A stretch of 64,000 bases of DNA from Mucilaginibacter sp. 14171R-50 (GTDB taxonomy: Bacteria > Bacteroidota > Bacteroidia > Sphingobacteriales > Sphingobacteriaceae). The DNA is taken from contig NZ_CP048115.1 in the NCBI RefSeq assembly GCF_010093045.1, positions 1,612,001 to 1,676,000 of the forward strand, in the 5' to 3' direction. The translations under genes were made by a program, and so were the position numbers. Positions within the stretch are counted from its first letter, which is position 1; each line of letters starts with the position of its first letter. The notes below the pieces were generated by a model. That model had not been told where the DNA came from, did not search any database, and saw only the letters and a program-made list of their open reading frames with translations. Below, in pieces: positions 8,500-17,210 of the stretch.

Positions 8500-9300
8500 A
8501 TGAAACATTATGGCCTTATCGGGTTCCCGCTTTCGCATTCTTTTTCAAAGAAGTATTTCACGGAAAAGTTTGAAACGGAAAACATAGCAGATTGCACGTA
8601 CGAGTTGTACCCTTTAGAAAATATCAACGACCTGCCGAAACTGCTGCATCAACACCCTAATCTTTGCGGCCTTAACGTAACTATACCGCATAAGGTGGCC
8701 GTTTTAAAATACCTGGATTGGATAGAACATGACGCTAAAGGCGCAGGAGCTGTTAATTGTATACGCGTTACCTCCGAAAGCCCCTTGCAGGCAGCGTTTT
8801 CGGGCGAGGTTGGTGTTGAAGGCCACGACTTTAGGCTCGAAGGCTACAACACCGATATTTATGGATTTGATATGTCTATAAGTCCGCTGCTTACCAACCA
8901 GCACGATACAGCCCTGATACTGGGCGATGGGGGAGCGGCCAGGGCCGTTAAATGCGTGCTGGATAACAAAGGCATCACTTATAATTGCGTTACACGTAAA
9001 GCCATACCCGGCAATATATTATTCAGCGATCTTACCCCGCGCCTTATTAAAGAAAATAAGCTTATCATCAATACCACCCCGCTGGGTACGTATCCAAACA
9101 TTGATGAATGCCCGCCTATCCCATACGAAGCAATAACCGGCGATCACCTTTTGTTCGACCTGATCTATAATCCCGAAGAAACCCTGTTCCTGAAAAAAGG
9201 AGCGGAGCACGGTGCCGTTACAAAAAACGGATATGAAATGTTAGTATTGCAAGCAGAAAAAGCCTGGGAAATATGGAATTCAAAAGCAAAGCACCCATGA
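8500..9300 (+). CDS. aroE: shikimate dehydrogenase
   Basis: AroE reduces 3-dehydroshikimate to shikimate with NADPH in the cytosolic aromatic amino acid pathway. The 266-residue length fits the family. The start was set at 8500 because the protein then opens with the family N-terminus KHYGLIGFPLSHSFSKKYF. The substrate region GLNVTIPHK contains the catalytic lysine, GYNTDIYGF follows, and the nucleotide-binding loop is LILGDGGAARAVKCVL. The C-terminal NGYEMLVLQAEKAWEIW block is also typical. The stop overlaps the start of gldD by four bases (ATGA), a common arrangement for translational coupling. Confidence 0.95.
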   Translation: MKHYGLIGFPLSHSFSKKYFTEKFETENIADCTYELYPLENINDLPKLLHQHPNLCGLNVTIPHKVAVLKYLDWIEHDAKGAGAVNCIRVTSESPLQAAFSGEVGVEGHDFRLEGYNTDIYGFDMSISPLLTNQHDTALILGDGGAARAVKCVLDNKGITYNCVTRKAIPGNILFSDLTPRLIKENKLIINTTPLGTYPNIDECPPIPYEAITGDHLLFDLIYNPEETLFLKKGAEHGAVTKNGYEMLVLQAEKAWEIWNSKAKHP

Positions 9301-9872
9301 GATACCTTGTGTTATTTATTGTGATAATAGGTATAGCCGGCTGCGGTGGTAATGCCGATTATTCGCCTAAACCACGGGGTTACTACCGTATCGTATTCCC
9401 TGCTAAAGAATATCAGCGGTATACCGAAGGCTGCCCCTTTACTTTTGAGTATCCGAAGTATGGCAGAGTAGAGGCAGATAAATCGGCCAATGCAAAACCC
9501 TGCTGGCAAAATATACAGTTCCCGCAGTTTAATGCCACGCTTCATTTAAGCTATCAGCCGGTAACTTCGAAAAAAGAGTTTAACGAGTTGATAGAAGATG
9601 CTCACAAGCTTAGCTTTAAACATACCGTAAAGGCAACATCTATTGACGAGGGTGTGATAGCCTACCCCGACCGTAAGGTTTATGGCATTTATTACACCAT
9701 TGATGGTAACGCGGCATCATCGGCGCAGTTTTACCTTACAGACAGTACCAAACATTACCTGCGCGGTGCCCTTTACTTTAACTCCGAGCCGCGCCTCGAT
9801 TCGATTCAGCCGGTGCTTAACTTCATAAAGAAGGATGTGGATGTGATGATAAAAACGTTTAAGTGGAAATAA
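9297..9872 (+). CDS. gldD: gliding motility lipoprotein GldD
   Basis: The 191-residue protein begins with a lipoprotein signal peptide (MRYLVLFIVIIGIAGCGG, lipidated Cys in the AGC box). It then shows the GldD pattern: YSPKPRGYYRI, CPFTFEYPKYGRVE, CWQNIQFPQFNATLHLSY and HYLRGALYFNSEP. GldD is required in Flavobacterium for gliding and type IX secretion-linked functions. In non-gliding relatives it is widely conserved, suggesting a broader envelope role. The start at 9297 is chosen for the lipobox and the ATGA overlap with aroE. Its place after aroE is useful as a phylum marker. Confidence 0.9.
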   Translation: MRYLVLFIVIIGIAGCGGNADYSPKPRGYYRIVFPAKEYQRYTEGCPFTFEYPKYGRVEADKSANAKPCWQNIQFPQFNATLHLSYQPVTSKKEFNELIEDAHKLSFKHTVKATSIDEGVIAYPDRKVYGIYYTIDGNAASSAQFYLTDSTKHYLRGALYFNSEPRLDSIQPVLNFIKKDVDVMIKTFKWK

Positions 9873-9900
9873 AGCGAAAAGCTTTTTATTCGCTTTAGGC
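9871..9900 (+). terminator. weak terminator-like hairpin
   Basis: The 8-bp stem AAAGCGAA/TTCGCTTT with an internal T-run begins at the gldD stop codon. The T tail after the stem is short, so termination may be partial. Confidence 0.4.
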
Positions 9901-9930
9901 TTTAATCTTTCTGCTTTCGGCTCAATAACC

Positions 9931-9938
9931 TACTTTTG
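9931..9938 (+). promoter_or_regulatory. -7 box for the MBL hydrolase gene
   Basis: TACTTTTG matches the Bacteroidota -7 consensus TAnnTTTG exactly and ends four bases before the ATG at 9943. A TTTC lies 19 bases upstream as a near -33 element. The position implies a leaderless or nearly leaderless mRNA. Confidence 0.5.
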
Positions 9939-9942
9939 CTCC

Positions 9943-10578
9943 ATGGCTACCATTCAATCCTTCGAAAACAATCCCTACCAGGAAAACACCTACTTGTTGT
10001 TCGACGAAACCGGCGAATGCGCCATTATTGACCCGGGGATGTACACAGCCGCCGAGCAAAACGCGGTCGTAGATTTTATTCAGGAGAATAAACTTACACC
10101 TGTGCTATTGCTAAATACCCACTGCCATATAGACCATGTGTTGGGCAATAAGTTTATTTTCGACCAGTTTGGCTTAAAGCCCAGGTTTCATATTGGCGAA
10201 TCGGATACGCTGGCAGCGGTTGTGGCTTATGCACCTGCCATGGGTTTCAGGTACGACGCTTCGCCGCTGCCTGATGAATACCTGCCCGAAACCGGGGCCG
10301 TTAAATTTGGCAACACCGAATTGCAACTGATATTTGCGCCCGGGCATTCGCCAGCGCATTTGTGTTTTTATGATAAAACGGCAAACATACTGACAGGCGG
10401 TGATGTATTGTTCAGGAACAGCATTGGCCGTACAGATTTACCCGGGGGTAATTTTAGCACCCTGGTAAAAAATATCGAAGAAAAACTTTTCGCCCTGCCT
10501 GACGATTGTACGGTTTATCCGGGCCATGGCCCCGAAACAACCATTGGCTACGAGAAACAAACTAACCCATATTTGTAA
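9943..10578 (+). CDS. MBL-fold metallo-hydrolase (glyoxalase II-like)
   Basis: A 211-residue metallo-beta-lactamase-fold enzyme. The binuclear metal motif HCHIDH is present (THCHIDHVLGNKF), followed by PGHSPAHLCFY, the bridging-Asp region TGGDVLF and the last ligand in YPGHGPETTIGYE. This set is typical of the glyoxalase II/persulfide-dioxygenase-like branch. The substrate is probably a thioester or related hydrolysable compound and cannot be fixed from sequence. The next gene starts only 11 bases downstream, so the two are likely co-transcribed, though a functional link is not obvious. Confidence 0.85.
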   Translation: MATIQSFENNPYQENTYLLFDETGECAIIDPGMYTAAEQNAVVDFIQENKLTPVLLLNTHCHIDHVLGNKFIFDQFGLKPRFHIGESDTLAAVVAYAPAMGFRYDASPLPDEYLPETGAVKFGNTELQLIFAPGHSPAHLCFYDKTANILTGGDVLFRNSIGRTDLPGGNFSTLVKNIEEKLFALPDDCTVYPGHGPETTIGYEKQTNPYL

Positions 10579-10589
10579 ATAAAGCGCAT

Positions 10590-11816
10590 TTGAACACGTC
10601 CGTCTATATAGCCAAAAGGTATCTGTTCTCCAAAAAGCAGACCCACGCCATCAATATTATATCAGGCATATCCATATTGGGTGTGCTGGTTGGCAGCGCG
10701 GCTTTGATCATTATCCTTTCGGTGTTTAACGGGTTAGAGCAGGTTATTTTATCGTTATACAGCAACTTTACACCCGAACTTAAGATAGAACCGCGCCAGG
10801 GCAAAACATTTGACCCTAACGAGCCTTACTTTGTTGCACTTGCAAAAGATAAGAACGTGCTATCGTACACGCAGGTATTGCAGGAAAAAGCATTGATAAG
10901 GTACTCGGACAGGTCGTTCATCGGTACCATAAAGGGCGTAAGCGATGACTTTTTAAAAGGTAAACAGTTAGACAGCACCATACAGTTCGGTTCGTTTACG
11001 TTGAAAGACAACGGGGCAAATTATGCGGTTATAGGCGCTACGGTACAGGGTAACCTGGGTGTTAGCTTAAAGGATCAATTTACATCGCTGCAAATATTTT
11101 CGCCCAGGCGCAGTGCCGGCAACTCGTCAAACCCTATGAACGATTTTGTCTTCCGGTCTATTCATCCCTCGGGTGTATTTGGCATTCAGCAGGATTTTGA
11201 CGACCAGATTATTACGCCTATCGGGTTTACCCGCGACCTACTCGACGAGCCTGATAAGGTATCGTCCATTGAAATAAATTATAAAACCGGCACCGACCTT
11301 GACGAAAAGCAGGATGCTATACTTGAAAAGATAGGAAAGGACTTTACGGTTAAAAATCGCAAGCAACAGAACACCGAGTTATACAAAACCATTAATTACG
11401 AACGCTGGTCTATTTTTATGATACTAACGTTTGTACTGGTTATTGCCATATTTAACATCATAGGTTCGTTAACTATGCTGGTTATTGATAAGCGAAAGGA
11501 TATTGCCATTTTAACCAGCCTGGGCGCCAATAAAAAGGTAATACAAGGCATCTTTTTTTTCGAGGGGATGATGATATCTGTGATAGGCTGTATAGCCGGC
11601 CTTGCCCTGGGCCTGGTTATATGTTTTATACAACAGCAATTTGGCTTTATAAAAATGGGGTCAACCATGTCGGTGCTTGATGCATACCCCGTTGCTTTTA
11701 AATTAAGTGATATTGGACTGGTGTTTTTAACCGTTACCGTTATCGCGGTAATCGCATCCGGTATCAGCTCCAGCCTGAGCGTTAAACGGCTGGACGAGAT
11801 AAAGCAGGAGCTATAG
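10590..11816 (+). CDS. FtsX-like ABC transporter permease (LolC/LolE type)
   Basis: The protein (408 residues) has an N-terminal membrane helix (ISILGVLVGSAALIIILSVF), a periplasmic domain of about 230 residues (MacB-PCD-like), and three C-terminal helices of the FtsX domain (ILTFVLVIAIFNIIGSLTMLVIDKRKDIAILTSLGA region, around residues 275-310). The motif KRKDIAILTSLGA after the second helix is the classic coupling region of LolC/E permeases, which release lipoproteins from the inner membrane. The cognate ATPase is not in the window. The start codon is TTG at 10590; no better start lies upstream. Confidence 0.85.
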   Translation: MNTSVYIAKRYLFSKKQTHAINIISGISILGVLVGSAALIIILSVFNGLEQVILSLYSNFTPELKIEPRQGKTFDPNEPYFVALAKDKNVLSYTQVLQEKALIRYSDRSFIGTIKGVSDDFLKGKQLDSTIQFGSFTLKDNGANYAVIGATVQGNLGVSLKDQFTSLQIFSPRRSAGNSSNPMNDFVFRSIHPSGVFGIQQDFDDQIITPIGFTRDLLDEPDKVSSIEINYKTGTDLDEKQDAILEKIGKDFTVKNRKQQNTELYKTINYERWSIFMILTFVLVIAIFNIIGSLTMLVIDKRKDIAILTSLGANKKVIQGIFFFEGMMISVIGCIAGLALGLVICFIQQQFGFIKMGSTMSVLDAYPVAFKLSDIGLVFLTVTVIAVIASGISSSLSVKRLDEIKQEL

Positions 11817-11954
11817 GTAACCCACCGCCCCTGCTCCCTCCATGCTGCGCAACGTGGGAATGGAAACGGGTTTTTCCTTACCTTATTTACAATTAAAGAG
11901 GGGATACAGGCGCGGCGCTGTCGGGCAGAGTAAAGCAATATTTACAAATACAAT

Positions 11955-11985
11955 TTTGCATGCCACGTTCAATTCGTTAGCTTTA
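11955..11985 (+). promoter_or_regulatory. predicted promoter of rbfA
   Basis: TTTG (11955-11958), a 19-base spacer and TAGCTTTA (11978-11985) match the Bacteroidota consensus TTTG-N19-TAnnTTTG in all but the last base. The start codon of rbfA is about 60 bases further on. Confidence 0.55.
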
Positions 11986-12045
11986 ACGCATTACCTTCGC
12001 AAACAATAATTCAAACCCAATCGCCTAAGCGGCGTTACTAATACT

Positions 12046-12423
12046 ATGGAATCTAAACGTCAGCAAAAATTTGCCGGGGTAATACAGCAGGACCTGGCCG
12101 CAATATTTCAACGCGAGGGCATGAACTATCTTCCGCATACCCTAGTTACCATTACCCGGGTGCGGGTTACCCCTGATTTAGCTATCGCCCGCGTTTTTCT
12201 TAGCTTTTTTAATAACACCGATAACGCAACCGCGCTTCAAACCATTAAAATGCACGCTTCAGAGATCCGTTATAAGCTTGGCGCCCGCATTAAAGACCAG
12301 GTGCGCATCATACCGCAACTGGAGTTTTTTGTTGATGATACCAGCGAATATGTAGAGCGCATGGATAAAATATTTGACAAGCTAAGCCACGAGCCGCGCC
12401 AGCCAGACAACGACGATAACTAA
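12046..12423 (+). CDS. rbfA: ribosome-binding factor A
   Basis: RbfA is a small KH-domain protein that binds the 30S subunit and helps mature the 5' end of 16S rRNA. The 125 residues match family length. The family N-terminus is visible (MESKRQQKFAGVIQQDLAAIF), followed by VTITRVRVTPDLAIARVFLSF, the strand-turn-strand of the KH fold. The C-terminal part has RYKLGARIKDQVRIIPQLEF and FVDDTSEYVERMDKIF, typical of RbfA. A predicted promoter lies upstream, and the M23 peptidase gene begins four bases after its stop. Confidence 0.95.
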   Translation: MESKRQQKFAGVIQQDLAAIFQREGMNYLPHTLVTITRVRVTPDLAIARVFLSFFNNTDNATALQTIKMHASEIRYKLGARIKDQVRIIPQLEFFVDDTSEYVERMDKIFDKLSHEPRQPDNDDN

Positions 12424-12427
12424 AGCT

Positions 12428-13135
12428 ATGTTTGCTACCGATTTATTGGCAGCTTACCTACAGGCCAAGCCGGGTATTGGCAAGGTGGTAGATTTTGATG
12501 CCAGTCACGATAAGCTTTACATGTTTGATTTTACCTCGGCCAACGCCGAGCTGACTGAAACCCTTGTTGCAGATACCGACGCTTTTGGCAAATGGATAGA
12601 CAAAAAACTGGCCGATAACCAATGCCGCTACGGCATGGGCGGCTATATGGAGCACCGTACCATCTACTCAAGAAGCACACATTTTGACACAGGTAATGAG
12701 CCTCGACGCCTGCATTTAGGCGTAGATATTTGGGGTGCCGCCGGCACGTTTGTTTACTCGCCCCTGCCCGGAACTGTGCACAGCTTTGCCGATAACAATA
12801 ACTTTGGCGATTACGGCCCTACCATTATATTGCAGCACAAGCTTGAGGGGTTAACCCTTTACAGTTTGTACGGGCACCTAAGCCGCGAAAGCCTTATGAA
12901 CTTACAACCCGGTCAGGCAGTGGATGCAAACCAGCAGATTGGCACATTTGGCAACGCTACCGAAAATGGCAACTGGCCGCCTCACCTGCATTTTCAACTG
13001 ATGCTTGATATTGGCGATGCAAAGGGCGATTATCCGGGCGTAGGCCAATACTCGCAAAAAGCGCAGTACCTGCAAAACATCCCCGATGCAAATTTGATAC
13101 TGGCCTTTTCGGGCATTAATGCTGCCGCTGTTTGA
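12428..13135 (+). CDS. M23 family metallopeptidase domain protein
   Basis: A 235-residue protein with the LytM/M23 zinc-peptidase motifs: HLGVD (first His and Asp ligands, in RLHLGVDIWGAAGTFVYSPL), SLYGHLS, and HLHFQLM with the final His pair. M23 enzymes cleave peptide cross-links in peptidoglycan. No signal peptide is seen at the N-terminus (MFATDLLAAYLQAKPGIG), so either it stays cytoplasmic and acts on other peptides or export is unconventional. The gene follows rbfA by four bases and is probably co-transcribed with it. Confidence 0.85.
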   Translation: MFATDLLAAYLQAKPGIGKVVDFDASHDKLYMFDFTSANAELTETLVADTDAFGKWIDKKLADNQCRYGMGGYMEHRTIYSRSTHFDTGNEPRRLHLGVDIWGAAGTFVYSPLPGTVHSFADNNNFGDYGPTIILQHKLEGLTLYSLYGHLSRESLMNLQPGQAVDANQQIGTFGNATENGNWPPHLHFQLMLDIGDAKGDYPGVGQYSQKAQYLQNIPDANLILAFSGINAAAV

Positions 13136-13337
13136 TAAGATGATACAGGTGGCGTAGTTAATGTATTGTATTATTCTTTGCTAAACCTCCCGACGTGTTA
13201 AATAAATAGCATCCTTATGTTTGCATTACGTAATAAACGGGCGTTAAGCCGGTTATTTATTAAAACGGGTTCCGGAACTTTTAACTTATTAAACAGTTTG
13301 CCCCGTAATCTGCGATACTATATGTAATTTTATAGCG

Positions 13338-14768
13338 ATGCAACAACGCGAACAAATTTCTGTATTCGATATGTTTAAGATAGGCATAGGCCCGTCAAGT
13401 TCGCATACGCTTGGTCCCTGGCGTGCCGCGCAGCAGTTTGTTGAAATGCTGCGGCAGCAGGCCGCACTGCCGCTTGTTGTACAGGTTAAGATATTGCTTT
13501 ATGGATCGCTTGCCAAAACCGGCAGGGGGCACGGCACCGATATAGCCATACTGCTTGGCCTTAGCGGCGATGACCCGGTAACTTTTGAGGTAGATAAGAT
13601 CGACACCAAAATCAATGGTATCAACAACACGCATAAATTGATTTTAGGAGGTGCCAAAGAGATCAGTTTTTTTGCAGACGAGGATATGCTTTTCCTGTTT
13701 GCCGAAAGCTTGCCTTACCACCCCAACGCGGTAACCTTCCAGGCTTTTTTAAGTAACGAAACGGCCGTATCGGCCACATTTTATTCAATAGGGGGCGGCT
13801 TTGTGGTGAAAGAGGGGGCGCAAACCCAGCAAAAAACAGAGGTCGACCTGCCTTTTCCGATCGATACCGCGGGTGATTTGCTGCATTGGTGTATAAAAAC
13901 AGGCCTTAAAATATCCGAGGTGGTGATGGAGAATGAGCTTGCCTGGCGCACCGAACAGGAAACCCGTAGCGGCGTACTCAATATTTTTAAAGTGATGCAG
14001 GAGTGCATGTACCGTGGATGCCATACCGCCGGCAACCTGCCGGGCGGCCTTAACGTAGCCCGCCGCGCAACAGCTTTAAATAAACGACTGCTAAAGGGTG
14101 CAACCTACACCAACTACACTGAATGGGTGCAGGCCATGCGCCAAACGGGCAATGGTTTCCAGAACATATTAGATTGGGTGAGTTGTTTCGCGCTGGCCGT
14201 TAATGAAGAGAACGCCTCGTTCGGGCGCGTGGTTACCGCCCCTACAAATGGCGCGGCAGGGGTTATACCCGCCGTTCTGCAATACTATATCTCGTTTTGC
14301 GACGGCTTTGATGAGGAACGCATTATCCAGTTTCTGTTTACAGCATCCGAGATAGGCAGCATATTTAAAAAAGGCGCTACCATATCGGCCGCTATGGGTG
14401 GTTGCCAGGCCGAAATTGGCGTATCATCTGCCATGGCAGCAGCCGCGCTTACCGAGTGTTTGGGCGGCAGCCAGCGCCAGGTGTTAATGGCCGCCGAAAT
14501 TGCAATGGAGCACCACCTGGGCCTCACCTGCGATCCTATCGGCGGCCTGGTACAGGTGCCTTGTATAGAGCGCAATACCATGGGGGCTATTAAGGCCATC
14601 ACTGCAAGCCAGCTGGCGCTGCAAAGCAACCCCGACAAGGCCAAGGTAAGCCTTGATGCCGTAGTGCGCACCATGTGGCAAACCGCGCAGGATATGAACT
14701 CTAAATATAAAGAAACCTCCGACGGAGGCCTGGCTATTAATATCCCTATAAGCTTGCCGGAGTGTTAG
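13338..14768 (+). CDS. sdaA: L-serine ammonia-lyase (iron-sulfur type, single chain)
   Basis: This 476-residue enzyme deaminates L-serine to pyruvate and ammonia using a [4Fe-4S] cluster. The beta-domain motif [20 protein letters not shown] opens the protein. The alpha-domain region includes [33 protein letters not shown] and [20 protein letters not shown], the last with cysteines placed as for cluster binding. The single-chain form fuses what are two subunits in some Gram-positive bacteria. It stands alone with a 202-base upstream gap and faces the next gene end to end with nine bases between stops. Confidence 0.95.
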   Translation: MQQREQISVFDMFKIGIGPSSSHTLGPWRAAQQFVEMLRQQAALPLVVQVKILLYGSLAKTGRGHGTDIAILLGLSGDDPVTFEVDKIDTKINGINNTHKLILGGAKEISFFADEDMLFLFAESLPYHPNAVTFQAFLSNETAVSATFYSIGGGFVVKEGAQTQQKTEVDLPFPIDTAGDLLHWCIKTGLKISEVVMENELAWRTEQETRSGVLNIFKVMQECMYRGCHTAGNLPGGLNVARRATALNKRLLKGATYTNYTEWVQAMRQTGNGFQNILDWVSCFALAVNEENASFGRVVTAPTNGAAGVIPAVLQYYISFCDGFDEERIIQFLFTASEIGSIFKKGATISAAMGGCQAEIGVSSAMAAAALTECLGGSQRQVLMAAEIAMEHHLGLTCDPIGGLVQVPCIERNTMGAIKAITASQLALQSNPDKAKVSLDAVVRTMWQTAQDMNSKYKETSDGGLAINIPISLPEC

Positions 14769-14777
14769 TTGACCGCG

Positions 14778-15225
14778 TTATTTTCTCACCATATTTTCGA
14801 GCACTACAGAAATTGGCCCGGTTACAGAGGCGGTTTCAAACCTGAGTGCGAATGAATCCTTATTGATCATTTTTATTTCTGCGGTGCCTTCGTCTGGGTA
14901 GCCGTTACGGCCTTGTATACCTACCCAGTAAACGTACTTACCTTTTGCAGCATCATATTTAATGGTATATTGCCCTGTAGATGTTACATCACCTTCGGTA
15001 TAACCCACAGTACCATCACCTTTAAATTCAAAATCATAGGCGTATGCCTCAAGCGGGTCTTCGCGGTATAGTTTGCCATCCTTATAAGTTTGGTAAGTTA
15101 TGCTCGAAACCGTCCATTTGCCGGCTATGGTTTTGGCGGTAATTTCCGTGCCTGGGAGTGGTGTCTTTTTTACAGCCGGTAAAAATAAATGCAATACAAA
15201 TAAGAGCGACGAATAAGGATTTCAT
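14778..15225 (-). pseudogene. lipocalin-like lipoprotein gene, frameshifted in a homopolymer
   Basis: The continuous body (14778-15194) contains GKWTVSSITYQTYKDGKLYR and a Y-x-F-x-F-x-G-D-G-T pattern typical of small lipocalin-like lipoproteins in Bacteroidota, but its first in-frame ATG lacks a signal peptide. In another frame, the ATG at 15225 starts a perfect lipoprotein signal (MKSLFVALICIAFIFTGCKK). The two frames meet at a run of six A (minus strand) right after the lipobox. Removing one A gives GCKKTPLPGTEITAKTIAGKW, a natural lipoprotein of about 148 residues. Either the base is a sequencing or assembly error, or the gene is a recent pseudogene or phase-variable. I favour a real lipoprotein gene with one extra base. 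Confidence 0.75.
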
Positions 15226-15288
15226 AATTGGCTTTAAGGTAAACAATATAAATGTTCTTACAATGCTGATGGTCTTAAAATAAAATAA

Positions 15289-15645
15289 CTATTTAAGCAT
15301 TTCATCAATAAATTCCTTTAAAACAAGGGCGTGGTTATGATCTTCGTTGCGTGCGGCATATAACAGGGTAACTGTTTTGTGTTTCCTTACAAGCTCAAGC
15401 AAGGTGTTAGCTGCCTGGTTCTGGTGTAACTCATGAATGTACCTTAACCTGAATTCGCCCCAGTGGGGTGTTTCGTGGTTAAACCATTTTCGTAATTCGG
15501 TAGATGGCGCCACTTCCTTCATCCACTCATCCAGGTGCGCTGTTTCTTTTTTTACGCCGCGGGGCCACAGGCGGTCAACCAGTATGCGCACTCCGTCTTG
15601 TTTATCAGCAGCACCATACACCCGTTTTAATTTTACTGTTGCCAT
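15289..15645 (-). CDS. DUF488 family protein (YeaO-like)
   Basis: A 118-residue protein with the DUF488 pattern: KLKRVYGAADKQDGVRILVDRLWPRGV at the N-terminus, ELRKWFNHETPHWGEFRLRY in the middle and VTLLYAARNEDHNHALVL near the end. The family is widespread and its biochemical role is not settled. It lies in a minus-strand cluster with the esterase and lipB, separated from the former by 28 bases, but no shared pathway is evident. Confidence 0.9.
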   Translation of the reverse strand: MATVKLKRVYGAADKQDGVRILVDRLWPRGVKKETAHLDEWMKEVAPSTELRKWFNHETPHWGEFRLRYIHELHQNQAANTLLELVRKHKTVTLLYAARNEDHNHALVLKEFIDEMLK

Positions 15646-15673
15646 AAGTAAATATAAAACAATGACAGTTATC

Positions 15674-16396
15674 CTAATACTTAATCTGGTCGTTCACTAA
15701 CGGCAACAACTGAGCAACCCACATGCTATACATATTGCCAGAAGGGTGCAGGCCGTCGTTAGCTATCAAACTTGCATCATCACTCGCCCTTCGCGATGAT
15801 GGCGTAATATCAACGTAGGTTACGCCAAGTTTTTCGGTCTCCTGCTTATTTATGGCGTTAAACTGATTTATTTCAAGAGCAACCTGCGCCGGGTCAAAGC
15901 CGTTAGCCGTTGCATATGGTGTTACGCCCCAGTCGGGTATAGATAGCACAAATACGTGCTGCCTGTTGCCGCCGGCAAAGTTAATAGCGGTGTTCAGCAA
16001 TTCAATAAACTCTGTACGGTAATCGTCCTTGCTGTAACCGCGGTACTGGTTATTTACCCCTATAAGCAGGGTTACCACGTTGTATTGGTGGTTTTTAAGG
16101 CCGCGCGAAGCGATGCCTTTTTTTAGGTCGCCAGTCGTCCATCCGGTAATAGCAACGATATCCGGATTTTTAACAAGGTGGTTCGTCGCATTAAGGTTAT
16201 GCGTTAACTGGTAGGGGAATGATTGTTCTAATGGCACGGCCTCGCCAATGGTGTAAGAATCGCCCAGGGCCAGGTATGTTAATGAGTCGGAGGTGGGCAT
16301 ATTGTTATAAGTAGTATTTATTCCCTGCTGCCGAACATCGGCTTTTGTACATGCGGACAGTGTGCCAATTAAAAAAAGTATGGTTAATATTCTCAT
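15674..16396 (-). CDS. SGNH/GDSL hydrolase lipoprotein
   Basis: The protein (240 residues) begins with a lipoprotein signal (ILFLIGTLSACTKAD). Block I of the SGNH family is YLALGDSYTIGEAV with the nucleophilic Ser, block III is LIGVNNQYRG with the oxyanion Asn, and block V is NDGLHPSGNMY with catalytic Asp and His. Such enzymes are esterases or acyl hydrolases acting outside the cytoplasm, perhaps on acetylated polysaccharides or lipids. Its start directly abuts the lipB stop, so the two are co-transcribed with lipB first. Confidence 0.9.
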   Translation of the reverse strand: MRILTILFLIGTLSACTKADVRQQGINTTYNNMPTSDSLTYLALGDSYTIGEAVPLEQSFPYQLTHNLNATNHLVKNPDIVAITGWTTGDLKKGIASRGLKNHQYNVVTLLIGVNNQYRGYSKDDYRTEFIELLNTAINFAGGNRQHVFVLSIPDWGVTPYATANGFDPAQVALEINQFNAINKQETEKLGVTYVDITPSSRRASDDASLIANDGLHPSGNMYSMWVAQLLPLVNDQIKY

Positions 16397-17125
16397 CTAC
16401 ATCATCTCCATACCAAAAAGTACGGAAATATGATGCTTAAGGATTTCTTTAACTTCGTTTATATCAACCTTGCGGCCCAACTCGGCTTGCATGGATGTTA
16501 CGGCCTTGTCATCAATACCACAAGGCACAATGTTCTTAAAATAATCAAGATCCGGGTTTACGTTAAAGGCCAGCCCATGCATGGTGACCCACCGGCTGCA
16601 GCGTACACCCATGGCGCAAATTTTGCGGGCCCGCTCGTTATCGGCATCAAACCAAACGCCGGTATAACCCGGGTAACGGCCGGCTGTAAGGCCATAATGG
16701 GCAAGGGTTTGTATAACCGCCTCTTCCAGTGTGCGCAGGTAAAGGTGTATATCAGTAAAAAAATTATCCAGGTCTAAAATCGGGTAGCTCACCAGTTGCC
16801 CCGGGCCATGATAGGTAATATCGCCGCCGCGGTTTATGGGATAATAAGCAGCATTTTTTTCCTTCAGGCCCTGTTCGTCGAGCAATAAATGCTCGGTTTT
16901 GCCGCTTTTACCCAAGGTATAAACATGCGGGTGTTCGCAAAAAATAAGATAGTTGGGTGTAACGATGTCGTCGTCAACCGCATCAGCCCCGTTAAGTGCA
17001 AGTGTGCGGTTACGTATGTCGGTTTTTAACCTGACGGTTTCGCCAAACAATTGTTCCTGCCGCTGCCATGCCACCTGGTAATCAGTAAGCCCCCAATCCT
17101 GAAATATTACCTTTTTATTCTTCAT
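16397..17125 (-). CDS. lipB: lipoyl(octanoyl) transferase
   Basis: LipB moves octanoyl groups from acyl carrier protein to lipoyl domains of pyruvate and 2-oxoglutarate dehydrogenases. The 242-residue protein shows the family motifs NRGGDITYHGPGQLVSYPIL, RKICAMGVRCSRWVTMHGLAF (the conserved Lys) and NIVPCGI (the catalytic Cys). The phosphopantetheinyl transferase gene upstream on the same strand is 86 bases away; both relate to acyl-carrier chemistry, but linkage is not proven. Confidence 0.95.
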   Translation of the reverse strand: MKNKKVIFQDWGLTDYQVAWQRQEQLFGETVRLKTDIRNRTLALNGADAVDDDIVTPNYLIFCEHPHVYTLGKSGKTEHLLLDEQGLKEKNAAYYPINRGGDITYHGPGQLVSYPILDLDNFFTDIHLYLRTLEEAVIQTLAHYGLTAGRYPGYTGVWFDADNERARKICAMGVRCSRWVTMHGLAFNVNPDLDYFKNIVPCGIDDKAVTSMQAELGRKVDINEVKEILKHHISVLFGMEMM

Positions 17126-17210
17126 TAATTATTGTTTGATCCAGAATTTTTCCAATTAAAGAAACGGCAGAAAGCCGGACATCTGCACATCTGAAATCTG
17201 CATATCTGCA
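17126..17210. repeat. short intergenic word repeats
   Basis: The gap between two minus-strand genes holds repeated words around CATCTGCA and GAAATCTGCATATCTGCA (about 17180-17214). Similar low-order repeats occur in gaps at 45510-45600 and 58290-58400. No gene or clear hairpin is seen. Confidence 0.4.

Noticed and set aside
11396..11938. 180-residue minus-strand frame
   Set aside because: It mostly overlaps the FtsX-like permease gene antisense and its sequence is typical of a shadow frame.
15437..15700. 87-residue plus-strand frame
   Set aside because: It is antisense to the DUF488 gene and has no support.
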